Position numbers and translations under genes: made by a program. Shown here piece by piece: positions 14,878 through 23,365 of a stretch of 28,687 nucleotides of DNA; positions within the stretch are counted from its first letter, which is position 1, and each line of letters opens with the position of its first letter. The notes beneath the pieces are model-generated. The model was not told where the DNA came from. It searched no databases and worked only from the letters and a program-made list of their open reading frames with translations. The stretch comes from JAZNQL01 sp045590155 (GTDB taxonomy: Bacteria > Bacillota > Clostridia > UMGS1883 > UMGS1540): assembly GCA_045590155.1 (NCBI GenBank), contig JAZNQL010000030.1:1-28687 (forward strand). The letters run 5' to 3'.

Positions 14878-16170
14878 ATGACTACATTATTATCAGTATC
14901 AGTAGCACTTTTGGCAGGGCTTTTGATGACAAGGGCATTTAAGCCTTTGAAGTTACCGTCGGTAACCGCCTATCTTATAGCGGGCGTTTTAATAGGCCCC
15001 TTTTGTGCAGGCAGATTAGGAATAAGCGGACTTGGCTTTGATACGGCCGAAAGTGTAGAAAAATTAAAGCTTGTATCAGAGGTTGCACTTGGATTCATTG
15101 CTTTTTCAATAGGTAATGAATTCCGTCTTGACGATTTGAAGAAAACAGGTAAACAGGCAACAATTATTGGTATTTTACAGGCATTGGTTGCAACAATCTT
15201 TGTCGATTTAGGCCTTTATGTATTGCACCTTTGTATGCCTGACAAAATCAGCGTACCCCAGCTTATTACATTGGGTGCTGTGGCAACAGCAACCGCTCCT
15301 GCTGCAACACTTATGGTTGTAAGGCAGTATAAAGCAAAAGGACCTTTAACAAAACTTTTGTTACCTATAGTTGCGCTTGACGATGCTGTTGGTCTTGTTG
15401 TTTTTGCAGTATCATTTGGTATTGCAAAAACCTTAAAGCTTGGCGGAGTTGACATTGCATCAATCATTATAAATCCGCTGACAGAAATTATATTTTCATT
15501 AGCACTTGGTGCTGTTATGGGGTGGCTTTTAACACAGCTTGAAAAATTGTTTAACTCGAATACAAACAGACTTAATCTTACTATAGCCTTTGTATTTTTA
15601 ACAGTATCACTTTCTATGATGGATTTCCATATAGGTCCTGTGCATATTCACTTTTCATCACTTCTTGTATGTATGATGCTTGGCACAGTATTTTGCAATA
15701 TATGTCCCTTGTCTCACGACTTGATGGAAAAATCCGACAAATGGACATCGCCCCTTTTTGCACTTTTCTTTGTAATAAGCGGTGCAGAATTAAAGCTTGA
15801 TGTATTTGCAGACTGGGCTATTGTAGTAATTGGTGTTGTTTATATTCTTACGCGTTCACTCGGTAAATATTTCGGTTCATTCTCAAGTGCAAAGCTTGTA
15901 AAATGTGAACCCCAGATTTGCAAATATTTAGGTATTACCCTTCTGCCGCAGGCGGGAGTTGCACTTGGTATGAGTACAACTGCAATGCAGCTTGGAGCCG
16001 ATGGAGAACTTATAAGAAATATCACACTTTTCGCTGTTTTGATATATGAACTTGTAGGTCCTCTTCTTACAAGACAGGCACTTATGGCAGCAGGTGAAAT
16101 TCAGGCAATTCCTCATGAGGTTAAAAACCGCCGTCAGAATAAGCTTGATATGATAAAAAATAAAGAATAG
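14878..16170 (+). CDS. CPA2-family cation:proton antiporter (Kef/NapA type)
   Basis: The 430-residue, largely hydrophobic protein has about 12 membrane helices in the monovalent cation:proton antiporter-2 arrangement. The unwound-helix segment TATAPAATLMV (about residues 137-147) and the ion-binding pair Asp168-Asp169 in ALDDAVGLV are visible. Two adjacent aspartates at this site are typical of electrogenic Na+/H+ exchangers such as NapA rather than KefB/KefC. There is no C-terminal RCK/TrkA-N domain. The stop is TAG, followed one codon later by TAA. It is the first gene behind the promoter at 14802. Whether the ion is Na+ or K+ is an inference. Confidence 0.85.
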   Translation: MTTLLSVSVALLAGLLMTRAFKPLKLPSVTAYLIAGVLIGPFCAGRLGISGLGFDTAESVEKLKLVSEVALGFIAFSIGNEFRLDDLKKTGKQATIIGILQALVATIFVDLGLYVLHLCMPDKISVPQLITLGAVATATAPAATLMVVRQYKAKGPLTKLLLPIVALDDAVGLVVFAVSFGIAKTLKLGGVDIASIIINPLTEIIFSLALGAVMGWLLTQLEKLFNSNTNRLNLTIAFVFLTVSLSMMDFHIGPVHIHFSSLLVCMMLGTVFCNICPLSHDLMEKSDKWTSPLFALFFVISGAELKLDVFADWAIVVIGVVYILTRSLGKYFGSFSSAKLVKCEPQICKYLGITLLPQAGVALGMSTTAMQLGADGELIRNITLFAVLIYELVGPLLTRQALMAAGEIQAIPHEVKNRRQNKLDMIKNKE

Positions 16171-16206
16171 GTTTAATTAAAAGAACTTAAAAAGGAAGTA
16201 TCCGCA

Positions 16207-17955
16207 ATGAAAAAACAAGGTAAATTTAATAACCTGAAATTTTTCAGTAAATATTACAAGCCATACATAGGTATAGTGATTTTAGACCTTTTGTGTGCCT
16301 GTCTTACAACGGTGTGCGAGCTTGTGTTACCAATGATTGTGAGACATATTACTCGTGCGGCAGAGACAGGAGCTACTTTGCTTGTAAGTTCTGTTTTAAA
16401 GATAGGAGCATTATATCTTTTTTTAAGAATTGTAGATACTTTGGCAAACTACTATATGGCAAATGCAGGGCATGTAATGGGCGCACGGATTGAAACTGAT
16501 ATGCGTCGCGATATGTTCAGCCATCTTATGAAATTGTCATTCGGATATTTTGACAATACAAAGGTTGGGCAGATAATGTCCAGGATATCAAACGACCTTT
16601 TTGATATTACTGAATTTGCACATCACTGTCCCGAGGAATTATTTATTTGCAGTATAAAGATTATAGGTTCTTTTATCATTCTTTGCGGAGTAAATATTCC
16701 TCTTACTCTTATTATGTTTGCCCTTTTGCCGCTTATGCTTTTTTCTGTTATTTTCTTCCGTAAGGGAATGAAAAATGCTTTTAAAAAACAACGCGAGCAA
16801 ATTGGAGAATTAAATTCGCAGGTAGAGGATACACTTCTCGGAATACGAGTTGTAAAAAGCTTTGCGAACGAAGAAAAAGAGAAGGCTCGTTTTTCAGAGG
16901 GCAACCGACAGTTTTTTGAAAGAAAGAAAACGTCATATAAATATATGGCACGTTTTCAGGCATCAACCCGCTTTTTTGATGGGCTTATGTATGTTGCAAT
17001 GATAACCATCGGTGCAATATTTATGATAAAAGGGCATATTGATGCATCAGACCTTGTAGCATACCTTTTATATATACAAACCCTTATTACGTCTATACGC
17101 AAGCTTGTAGAATTTACAGAGCAGTTCCAAAGAGGTATTACGGGTATTGAACGGTTCAGCGAAATAATGAACGAAGTTCCCGAAATTACCGATTTACCGT
17201 CGGCAACCGATATCGAAACTGTTTATGGGGATATTGAATTTAAGAACATAACCTTTTCATATTCAGATAATGACAAGAATGTATTGTCCCATATAAATAT
17301 AGATGTTAAAAAAGGCGAGAATATAGCAATAGTAGGCCCATCCGGTAGCGGAAAAACAACTTTGTGTAATCTCTTGCCAAGGTTTTATGAGCTTACCGAA
17401 GGGGATATAACAGTTGACGGACATTCCATAAAGGATATAACTCTTAAGTCGCTCAGAGGCAATATAGGTGTTGTTCAGCAGGATGTATATCTTTTCAGCG
17501 GAAGCGTAAGAGACAATATAACATACGGTTGTTCTAGCTCCACAGAGGAACAAATAATAGAAGCCGCTAAAAGTGCAGGTGCACACGAGTTTATTATGTC
17601 TCTTCCAAACGGATATGACACCTATGTGGGAGAGAGAGGCGTAAAGCTTTCGGGTGGACAAAAACAAAGAATATCCATTGCAAGACTGTTTCTTAAAAAT
17701 CCGCCTATTCTTATTTTGGATGAGGCTACCAGCGCTTTGGATAACGAAAGCGAGGTTGTAGTTCAAAAATCTCTTGAACGGCTGGCGAAAGGCAGAACAA
17801 CCTTTACCATAGCTCACCGCCTTACAACTATACGCAATGCTACAAAGATAATAGTATTAACCGAAAACGGTATATCAGAAACAGGCACACATGCGGAACT
17901 TATGGAAAAAGGCGGAGAATATGCTAAACTTTATAGCCTATATACATCATTATAA
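16207..17955 (+). CDS. ABC transporter, fused permease and ATPase half (MsbA/LmrA-like exporter)
   Basis: The 582-residue half-transporter has a six-helix membrane domain (about residues 15-320) and a C-terminal ATPase. The ATPase shows Walker A GPSGSGKTT (from residue 377), signature LSGGQKQR, Walker B ILILDEATSALD and H-loop AHRLTT. All catalytic residues are present, and as a single gene it probably works as a homodimer. Substrates of this class include lipids, drugs and peptides, and none can be chosen here. It starts 36 bases after the antiporter with an AAGGAAG site and no promoter or terminator between them, so co-transcription is likely. Confidence 0.93.
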   Translation: MKKQGKFNNLKFFSKYYKPYIGIVILDLLCACLTTVCELVLPMIVRHITRAAETGATLLVSSVLKIGALYLFLRIVDTLANYYMANAGHVMGARIETDMRRDMFSHLMKLSFGYFDNTKVGQIMSRISNDLFDITEFAHHCPEELFICSIKIIGSFIILCGVNIPLTLIMFALLPLMLFSVIFFRKGMKNAFKKQREQIGELNSQVEDTLLGIRVVKSFANEEKEKARFSEGNRQFFERKKTSYKYMARFQASTRFFDGLMYVAMITIGAIFMIKGHIDASDLVAYLLYIQTLITSIRKLVEFTEQFQRGITGIERFSEIMNEVPEITDLPSATDIETVYGDIEFKNITFSYSDNDKNVLSHINIDVKKGENIAIVGPSGSGKTTLCNLLPRFYELTEGDITVDGHSIKDITLKSLRGNIGVVQQDVYLFSGSVRDNITYGCSSSTEEQIIEAAKSAGAHEFIMSLPNGYDTYVGERGVKLSGGQKQRISIARLFLKNPPILILDEATSALDNESEVVVQKSLERLAKGRTTFTIAHRLTTIRNATKIIVLTENGISETGTHAELMEKGGEYAKLYSLYTSL

Positions 17956-17987
17956 GATTTTGTAGAGCAGAAAATGGAGGACAACTA

Positions 17988-19634
17988 ATGAAAACTTTCA
18001 GTCCGAAGCTTTTTTCGGAACTTAAAAATTATAATATGAAGACTTTAACATCCGACGTGGTGGCAGGTATTATTGTGGCAATTATAGCGTTGCCGCTTTC
18101 AATAGCACTTGCTATTGCATCAGGTGTTGCTCCCGAAAAAGGACTTTATACCGCAATTGTTGCAGGATTTGTTATAGCCTTTCTGGGCGGAAGTAAAGTA
18201 AATATTTCAGGTCCTACCGCGGCTTTTGCTACAATTGTTGCTGGAATTGTAGCAACTTTTGGCACAGAAGGACTTGTTGTTGCTACAATTATGGCAGGTA
18301 TAATCCTCATTTTAATGGGTTTATTCAAACTTGGTGCTTTAATAAAGTACATACCCCATACAATTACAACAGGATTTACATCGGGTATAGCTGTTACTAT
18401 TTTAATAGGACAGATTAAAGATTTTATGGGGCTTACATTCCCGGAAGGCGCCCACGCAGTTGAAACAACAGAAAAACTTGCCTGTGTTGCAAAATCTATA
18501 TTTACAACAAACTGGCAGGCAGTTTTGGTTGGAACCGTTGCACTTTTAATTTTGATTTTATGGCCAAAGGTTTCAAAAAAAATTCCGGGGTCTCTTATTG
18601 CAGTTATCATAGGAACAGTTATAGTGAAAGTGTTTGAAATGCAAGTTAATACAATAGGCGATTTGTATACAATATCAAAGTCACTTCCTGCTTTTTCTGT
18701 TCCTTATATAAATTTTGCAATTATAAAACAACTTGTGCCAAGTGCATTTACTATTGCAATACTTGCGGCTATTGAATCGCTTCTTTCTTGTGTCGTTTCG
18801 GATGGGATGATAGGAGATAAGCACAATTCAAACACAGAATTGATTGCACAGGGTGCAGGCAACATTTTTTCGGGTCTTTTTGGTGGCATTCCCGCAACGG
18901 GAGCTATTGCAAGAACTGCAGCAAATGTTAAAAATGGCGGAAAAACACCTGTGTCAGGGATTATTCACGCTATAGTACTGCTTCTCGTTTTAGTCGTTTT
19001 AATGCCGTATGCTGCATGGATTCCAATGCCCGTTATTGCGGCAGTTTTGTTCATGGTTGCTTATAATATGAGTGAATGGCGTCAGTTTGTTAAGATTTGT
19101 AAAACGGCACCCAAAAGCGATATAATAGTGCTTGTTTTGACCTTTATTTTAACAGTTGTGTTCGATTTGGTTGTAGCAATTGAAATCGGTCTTTTGCTTG
19201 CAGTTATTCTCTTTATGAAACGAATGACAGAGGTTACCCATGTAAGACCCTGGACAAAAGTTGACGAAGCAGAAGACAGCGTAAGGGAAAGATTAAAAGA
19301 AGTTCCCCGCAAAACACAGGTTTTTGAAATTGATGGTCCAATGTTTTTTGCGACAAGTGATGTTGTGACTTCAATTCCCGTTAAATCTGGTTCAAAAGTA
19401 ATTATATTAAGAATGAGAAACGTTCCCACAATTGATGTTTCCGCACTTCAGACTCTTAGTAAAGTTTATGATTTTTGCATACAAAACAAAATAGCAGTTA
19501 TTTTCTCACACGTTAATGAACAACCTCTTTCTGTAATGAAAAAATCTGGATTTTACGACAAGGTCGGGGAAGAAAATTTTGCCCCCAATATTGACGAAGC
19601 ATTAGATATGGCAAAAAAATTATCTGAAAAATAA
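17988..19634 (+). CDS. SulP-family anion permease with STAS domain
   Basis: The 548-residue protein has the SulP (SLC26-like) fold. The membrane core begins near residue 20 (SDVVAGIIVAIIALPLSIALAIASG), with PEKGLYTAIVAGFV and KVNISGPTAAF following, then IPATGAIARTAANVKNGGKTPVSGI (parts ATGAIARTAAN and GGKTPVSGI are conserved). A STAS domain fills about residues 435-545 (FEIDGPMFFAT, then VPTIDVSALQTL). Substrates in the family include sulfate, bicarbonate and other anions; the sequence does not settle which. It follows the ABC gene by 32 bases with a GGAGG site and is the last gene before the shared terminator. Confidence 0.92.
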   Translation: MKTFSPKLFSELKNYNMKTLTSDVVAGIIVAIIALPLSIALAIASGVAPEKGLYTAIVAGFVIAFLGGSKVNISGPTAAFATIVAGIVATFGTEGLVVATIMAGIILILMGLFKLGALIKYIPHTITTGFTSGIAVTILIGQIKDFMGLTFPEGAHAVETTEKLACVAKSIFTTNWQAVLVGTVALLILILWPKVSKKIPGSLIAVIIGTVIVKVFEMQVNTIGDLYTISKSLPAFSVPYINFAIIKQLVPSAFTIAILAAIESLLSCVVSDGMIGDKHNSNTELIAQGAGNIFSGLFGGIPATGAIARTAANVKNGGKTPVSGIIHAIVLLLVLVVLMPYAAWIPMPVIAAVLFMVAYNMSEWRQFVKICKTAPKSDIIVLVLTFILTVVFDLVVAIEIGLLLAVILFMKRMTEVTHVRPWTKVDEAEDSVRERLKEVPRKTQVFEIDGPMFFATSDVVTSIPVKSGSKVIILRMRNVPTIDVSALQTLSKVYDFCIQNKIAVIFSHVNEQPLSVMKKSGFYDKVGEENFAPNIDEALDMAKKLSEK

Positions 19635-19647
19635 GTACATTCAAATA

Positions 19648-19675
19648 AAAAAACATCCCTGCTGGGATGTTTTTT
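19648..19675. terminator. Bidirectional terminator between SulP gene and rho
   Basis: A perfect 12-base stem, AAAAAACATCCC at 19648-19659 with GGGATGTTTTTT at 19664-19675, around the loop TGCT. It has A tracts on one side and T tracts on the other, so it serves both converging genes, which end at 19634 and 19678. Confidence 0.92.
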
Positions 19676-19677
19676 AT

Positions 19678-20946
19678 TTAAAGTGATTTTGCAGCTAAAT
19701 CCATAAATTCGTTGTTATCCTTTGTAGCAACAAGGGCTGAAATAATAGATTCTGTAACGTCGGCAGTAGGCTTATTTGCATAAGCACGGCGTATTGACCA
19801 TACAGTTTCAAGCTCTTTCTGGGTAAGTAAAAGTTCTTCTTTTCTTGTGCCCGATTTATTTATGTCAATAGCGGGGAAAATACGTCTTTCGCTAAGCTTT
19901 CTGTCAAGATGGATTTCCATATTGCCCGTGCCTTTGAACTCTTCAAAAATCATATCGTCCATACGGCTGCCGGTTTCTATTAAAGCTGTTGCTAAAATTG
20001 TAAGACTTCCGCCATTTTCAATGTTTCTTGCAGCACCGAAAAATCGTTTTGGTTTATGAAGCGCTCCCGGATCAAGACCTCCTGAAAGGGTTTTGCCTGT
20101 GGGTGGAATTGTGAGATTGTATGCCCTTGCAAGACGGGTAATAGAATCAAGCAGTATAACAACATTTTTACCGTGTTCAACAAGACGTTGAGCACGCTCC
20201 AAAACAATTTCGGCAACCTTTATATGATGTTCGGGCGGTTGGTCAAAGGTTGAAAAAATAACCTCTCCGTCAATACTGCGTTGCATATCGGTAACTTCTT
20301 CGGGGCGTTCATCAATAAGCAAAACAATAAGCTTTGTGTCTTTTGCATTTTTGGAAATACTTTTTGCTATACTTTTCAGAACAGTTGTTTTGCCCGCCTT
20401 TGGCGGTGCCACTATAAGTCCTCGCTGACCGTAGCCGAGAGGGGATACAATATCAATAAGGCGCATGGCAAAATCATTTCTGTCAGAGCCTAAAACAATT
20501 CTTTTATCGGGGAATATAGGAATAAGGCTTTCGAAAGGCTTTCTGTGTATAGAAACGTCAACACGATCGGCGTTTACAGATTCAACATATATCAACGCCT
20601 TAAAACGGTCCCCTTCTTTGTTGAATTTTCCTTTTCCTATTATATCGTCGCCTGTTTTTAAATTAAAACGGCGTATCTGCGTTGGGGATACATATACATC
20701 TTCTGTACCGCTTAAATAATTATCTGTGCGCAAAAAACCGAATCCGTCAGGCAAAATCTCCAAGATCCCCGAAACTCTGCTTATTTCGGGGGAATCAGTT
20801 GTTGAAGAAGTATCAGCTTCTGTTTTTTCTTCTGTATTTGCTAAAATAAGCTCGTAAAGCTCCTTCTTTTTTAATTTGGAAAAACCTTTAAGACCCATAT
20901 CGCGTGCAGTTTGTTGCAATGATGCAAGAGAATCGTTAATGTCCAT
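19678..20946 (-). CDS. rho: Transcription termination factor Rho
   Basis: Rho is the hexameric RNA helicase that ends transcription at untranslated C-rich RNA. The 422 residues contain an N-terminal Rho_N helical region (SLASLQQTARDMGLKGFSKL), an acidic and Ser/Thr-rich linker (about 38-54), the cold-shock-type RNA-binding domain (DGFGFLRTDNYLSGTEDVYVS, parts GFGFLR and DVYVS conserved) and the ATPase. Walker A PPKAGKTT is at 181-188, with the Q-loop and R-loop segments DSITRLARAYN and GGLDPGALHKPKRFFGAARN also present. GGAGGTC lies at the right distance before the ATG. It is a single-gene unit read on the minus strand. Confidence 0.97.
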   Translation of the reverse strand: MDINDSLASLQQTARDMGLKGFSKLKKKELYELILANTEEKTEADTSSTTDSPEISRVSGILEILPDGFGFLRTDNYLSGTEDVYVSPTQIRRFNLKTGDDIIGKGKFNKEGDRFKALIYVESVNADRVDVSIHRKPFESLIPIFPDKRIVLGSDRNDFAMRLIDIVSPLGYGQRGLIVAPPKAGKTTVLKSIAKSISKNAKDTKLIVLLIDERPEEVTDMQRSIDGEVIFSTFDQPPEHHIKVAEIVLERAQRLVEHGKNVVILLDSITRLARAYNLTIPPTGKTLSGGLDPGALHKPKRFFGAARNIENGGSLTILATALIETGSRMDDMIFEEFKGTGNMEIHLDRKLSERRIFPAIDINKSGTRKEELLLTQKELETVWSIRRAYANKPTADVTESIISALVATKDNNEFMDLAAKSL

Positions 20947-21027
20947 AAAAGACCTCCGTATTAAATTTTTAAAATTACAGGGAAATTATCTTTAGAAAAA
21001 AGTATAAGACCAATTTAAAATAATTCT

Positions 21028-21056
21028 ATCATAAAAAGATAAAAAAAGCAAATCAA
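21028..21056 (-). promoter_or_regulatory. Promoter candidate for rho
   Basis: On the minus strand, TTGATT (21056-21051), 17 bases, then TATGAT (21033-21028). This leaves a leader of about 75 bases before the rho ATG. Spacing is ideal, and the -35 box matches four of six bases. The 198-base gap between rho and the SpoIID-like gene otherwise holds only AT-rich sequence and the opposite promoter. Confidence 0.5.
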
Positions 21057-21092
21057 AATTATTTCATTTAATTTACAAATTACTTCATCCTA

Positions 21093-21121
21093 TTGAAAAA
21101 AAGGACAACTTATAGTAAAAT
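21093..21121 (+). promoter_or_regulatory. Promoter candidate for the spoIID-like/queA/tgt operon
   Basis: TTGAAA at 21093-21098, 17 bases, then TAAAAT at 21116-21121, each close to the sigma-A consensus. The start site would be very near the AAGGAGGGG ribosome site at 21128-21136, leaving a short leader. A sigma-E type promoter, expected for a true sporulation spoIID gene, was not recognised. Confidence 0.5.
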
Positions 21122-21144
21122 CGGTAGAAGGAGGGGTGTTCTTT

Positions 21145-22341
21145 ATGAAAAAAGTAGTGGCTTTGGTATTAAGTTTTATTTTATTGTTTTCTTTATCGGT
21201 TTATGCTGAAGAAGAGAGAGATTATGTTAAAATAGCCGTTTTATACGGAGAAAATGTTCCCGAGGAAATAACCCTAAAATCAGACGGAGGATTTTTAGTT
21301 GCCTGGGGCGAGGATACAGGATTTGCCGAAATGTTTGGTATGCTTGAGCATGAGCTCTGCATTACAAAAAGCGAAGACGGCAACTTTAATATAAATGGAA
21401 ATCTCTTTTTGTGTAACGGTGCAATGGCAATAAAACCGCTTGGAGAAAATACAATTTACATAAACGGAACAGAATATAGAGGCTTTGCATATTTCAGAAG
21501 ACTTGAAACCTCTGATATGACAGTGATAAATGTTGTTGACAAAAATGAATATTTGTATTCGGTAGTAGGCTCTGAAATGCCTTCCTCGTGGCATCTGGAA
21601 GCGTTAAAAGCTCAAGCAGTATGTGCACGTTCATATACAAATCTTCATTTGGATAGTCAAAAAGCTTATGACAGTGATATGGTAAACACGGTAGCAAACC
21701 AGGCATATAACGGTGTAAAAAACGAAACAGAAAGCACACGTGCCGCAGTAGATGCTACCAAAGATGAAACTTTATATTATGACGGAAAACCAATTGATAC
21801 ATATTATTACAGCAGTAATGGCGGTGCAACAGAGTTTTCGGGGAATGTATGGAGTACAAATCTTCCGTATTTAATAGGGAAAAAAGACCCTTATGAAAAC
21901 GAAGAAGTTAATCCCTATTACAGATGGGAAAAACAGATAACCCGTGCAGAAATCGAAAAGATGCTTGCAGATAAAAAGATAGATATAGGAATATATTTAT
22001 CAATGCAGGTTACTTTGGCAGACGGAAACGGAAGGGTAACAGATCTTACCTTGTACGGAACAAACGGTTATCATACTTTTTCAAAAACACAAATAACATC
22101 GGCATTTGGTCTTCGCAGTAAATTTTTCTGTATAAGAAATGCGGAAGATGAAAAACCCGAGGATATAATAGCAGATGCGTATACAGCAACATCTGATACC
22201 ATAGTATTTTACGGCGGCGGATACGGCCACGGCGTAGGAATGAGCCAGTACGGAGCAAAAGCTATGGCAGAAGAAGGACTTACATACAAAGAAATTCTTG
22301 AATTTTATTTTGACGGAGCAGAGATTATTGAGAACAACTGA
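21145..22341 (+). CDS. SpoIID/LytB-domain protein (secreted peptidoglycan lytic enzyme family)
   Basis: The 398-residue product starts with a signal peptide: Lys-Lys, a hydrophobic core and a likely cut after VYA at residue 21. The SpoIID/LytB domain follows, with the catalytic-glutamate region VVGSEMPSSWHLEALKAQAV, then YDSDMVNTVANQAYNG, STNGGATEF-like SSNGGATEFSG, and the C-terminal GGGYGHGVGMSQYGAKA. These proteins cleave glycan strands from which stem peptides have been removed. ATG at 21145 is chosen over GTG at 21136 because the AAGGAGGGG site overlaps the latter. The gene-order link to queA and tgt is common in Clostridia, so this is probably the conserved paralogue and not necessarily SpoIID itself. 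Confidence 0.88.
   Translation: MKKVVALVLSFILLFSLSVYAEEERDYVKIAVLYGENVPEEITLKSDGGFLVAWGEDTGFAEMFGMLEHELCITKSEDGNFNINGNLFLCNGAMAIKPLGENTIYINGTEYRGFAYFRRLETSDMTVINVVDKNEYLYSVVGSEMPSSWHLEALKAQAVCARSYTNLHLDSQKAYDSDMVNTVANQAYNGVKNETESTRAAVDATKDETLYYDGKPIDTYYYSSNGGATEFSGNVWSTNLPYLIGKKDPYENEEVNPYYRWEKQITRAEIEKMLADKKIDIGIYLSMQVTLADGNGRVTDLTLYGTNGYHTFSKTQITSAFGLRSKFFCIRNAEDEKPEDIIADAYTATSDTIVFYGGGYGHGVGMSQYGAKAMAEEGLTYKEILEFYFDGAEIIENN
22315..22318 (+). promoter_or_regulatory. queA: Ribosome binding site deciding the queA TTG start
   Basis: GGAG lies nine bases before the TTG at 22328, inside the end of the SpoIID-like gene. The upstream in-frame ATG at 22298 has no comparable site and would add ten residues not found in QueA proteins. 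Confidence 0.6.
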
Positions 22342-23365
22342 TTTTGATTATTACCTTCCTGAAGAGTTGATAGCACAGGACCCGCTTGAAAACAGGACCT
22401 CATCAAGACTTATGACGGTAATAGGTAAAAAAATAGAAAATAAATATTTTACAGATTTAATAGATTACTTAAATCCTGGAGACTGCCTTGTATTAAACAA
22501 TACAAGGGTTATGCCTGCACGCCTTTACGGCAGTAAAAAAGACACTGGCGGAGCCATTGAATTTTTACTTCTTGAAAGGGTAGGGGCAGACGAGTGGGAA
22601 GTAATTTTGAAACCTGGCAAAAGAGCAAAAGTCGGTGCAAGATTTTTGTTCGGCGATATACTTGAAGCCGAAATCACAGAGGTATTACCCACAGGAAATA
22701 GACGTGTAAAATTCTATTATGACGGCATATTTGAAGAGATTTTGGACAAGCTTGGGGAGATGCCTTTGCCGCCATATATCACACATAAGCTTGAAGATAA
22801 AGAAAGATATCAGACAGTTTATTCAAAGGAACCAGGCTCTGCAGCAGCACCCACTGCAGGACTTCATTTTACTACCGAATACCTTGATAAAATATCAAAA
22901 AAAGGTATTGAGATAGCATATCTTACATTGCATGTGGGACTTGGTACCTTCAGACCTGTAAAGGAAGACGAAATTACAAATCACGTAATGCATTCGGAAT
23001 ATTATATTCTTTCGAAGGAAACTGCTGAAAAAATAAACCGTTGCAAAGAAAATGGCGGTAAAATCTGTTGTGTTGGAACAACAAGTGTCAGAACACTCGA
23101 AACAGTAGCAGATGAAAACGGACATTTAGAGCCTGCAAGCGGTTACACAGACATATTTATTTACCCGGGCTATAAGTTTAAAATAACAGATGCCCTTGTA
23201 ACTAATTTTCATCTTCCAAAGTCCACGCTTTTAATGCTTGTATCGGCACTTTCGGGAAGAGAAACAATTTTAAAGGCTTATAATGAAGCAGTAAAAGAAA
23301 AATACAGATTTTTCAGTTTTGGCGATGCCATGTTTATTTCTCCGGAGGAAATAAAAAATGTTTGA
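22328..23365 (+). CDS. queA: S-adenosylmethionine:tRNA ribosyltransferase-isomerase QueA
   Basis: QueA transfers the ribosyl part of S-adenosylmethionine to preQ1 in tRNA, giving epoxyqueuosine. From the TTG start the protein has 345 residues, close to the B. subtilis length, and opens with the conserved TTDFDYYLPEELIAQDPLE (part FDYYLPEELIAQ). Other landmarks are LVLNNTRVMPARL, AAPTAGLHFT, TLHVGLGTFRPV, CVGTTSVRTLE and TNFHLPKSTLLMLVSA. It overlaps the SpoIID-like gene by 14 bases and tgt by eight. The pairing with tgt joins two consecutive queuosine steps, although Tgt acts first. Confidence 0.95.
   Translation: MRTTDFDYYLPEELIAQDPLENRTSSRLMTVIGKKIENKYFTDLIDYLNPGDCLVLNNTRVMPARLYGSKKDTGGAIEFLLLERVGADEWEVILKPGKRAKVGARFLFGDILEAEITEVLPTGNRRVKFYYDGIFEEILDKLGEMPLPPYITHKLEDKERYQTVYSKEPGSAAAPTAGLHFTTEYLDKISKKGIEIAYLTLHVGLGTFRPVKEDEITNHVMHSEYYILSKETAEKINRCKENGGKICCVGTTSVRTLETVADENGHLEPASGYTDIFIYPGYKFKITDALVTNFHLPKSTLLMLVSALSGRETILKAYNEAVKEKYRFFSFGDAMFISPEEIKNV

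Noticed and set aside
22298..22327. ATG at 22298 as the queA start
   Set aside because: It would add ten residues absent from the family and lacks a ribosome site, while TTG 22328 has GGAG nine bases upstream.
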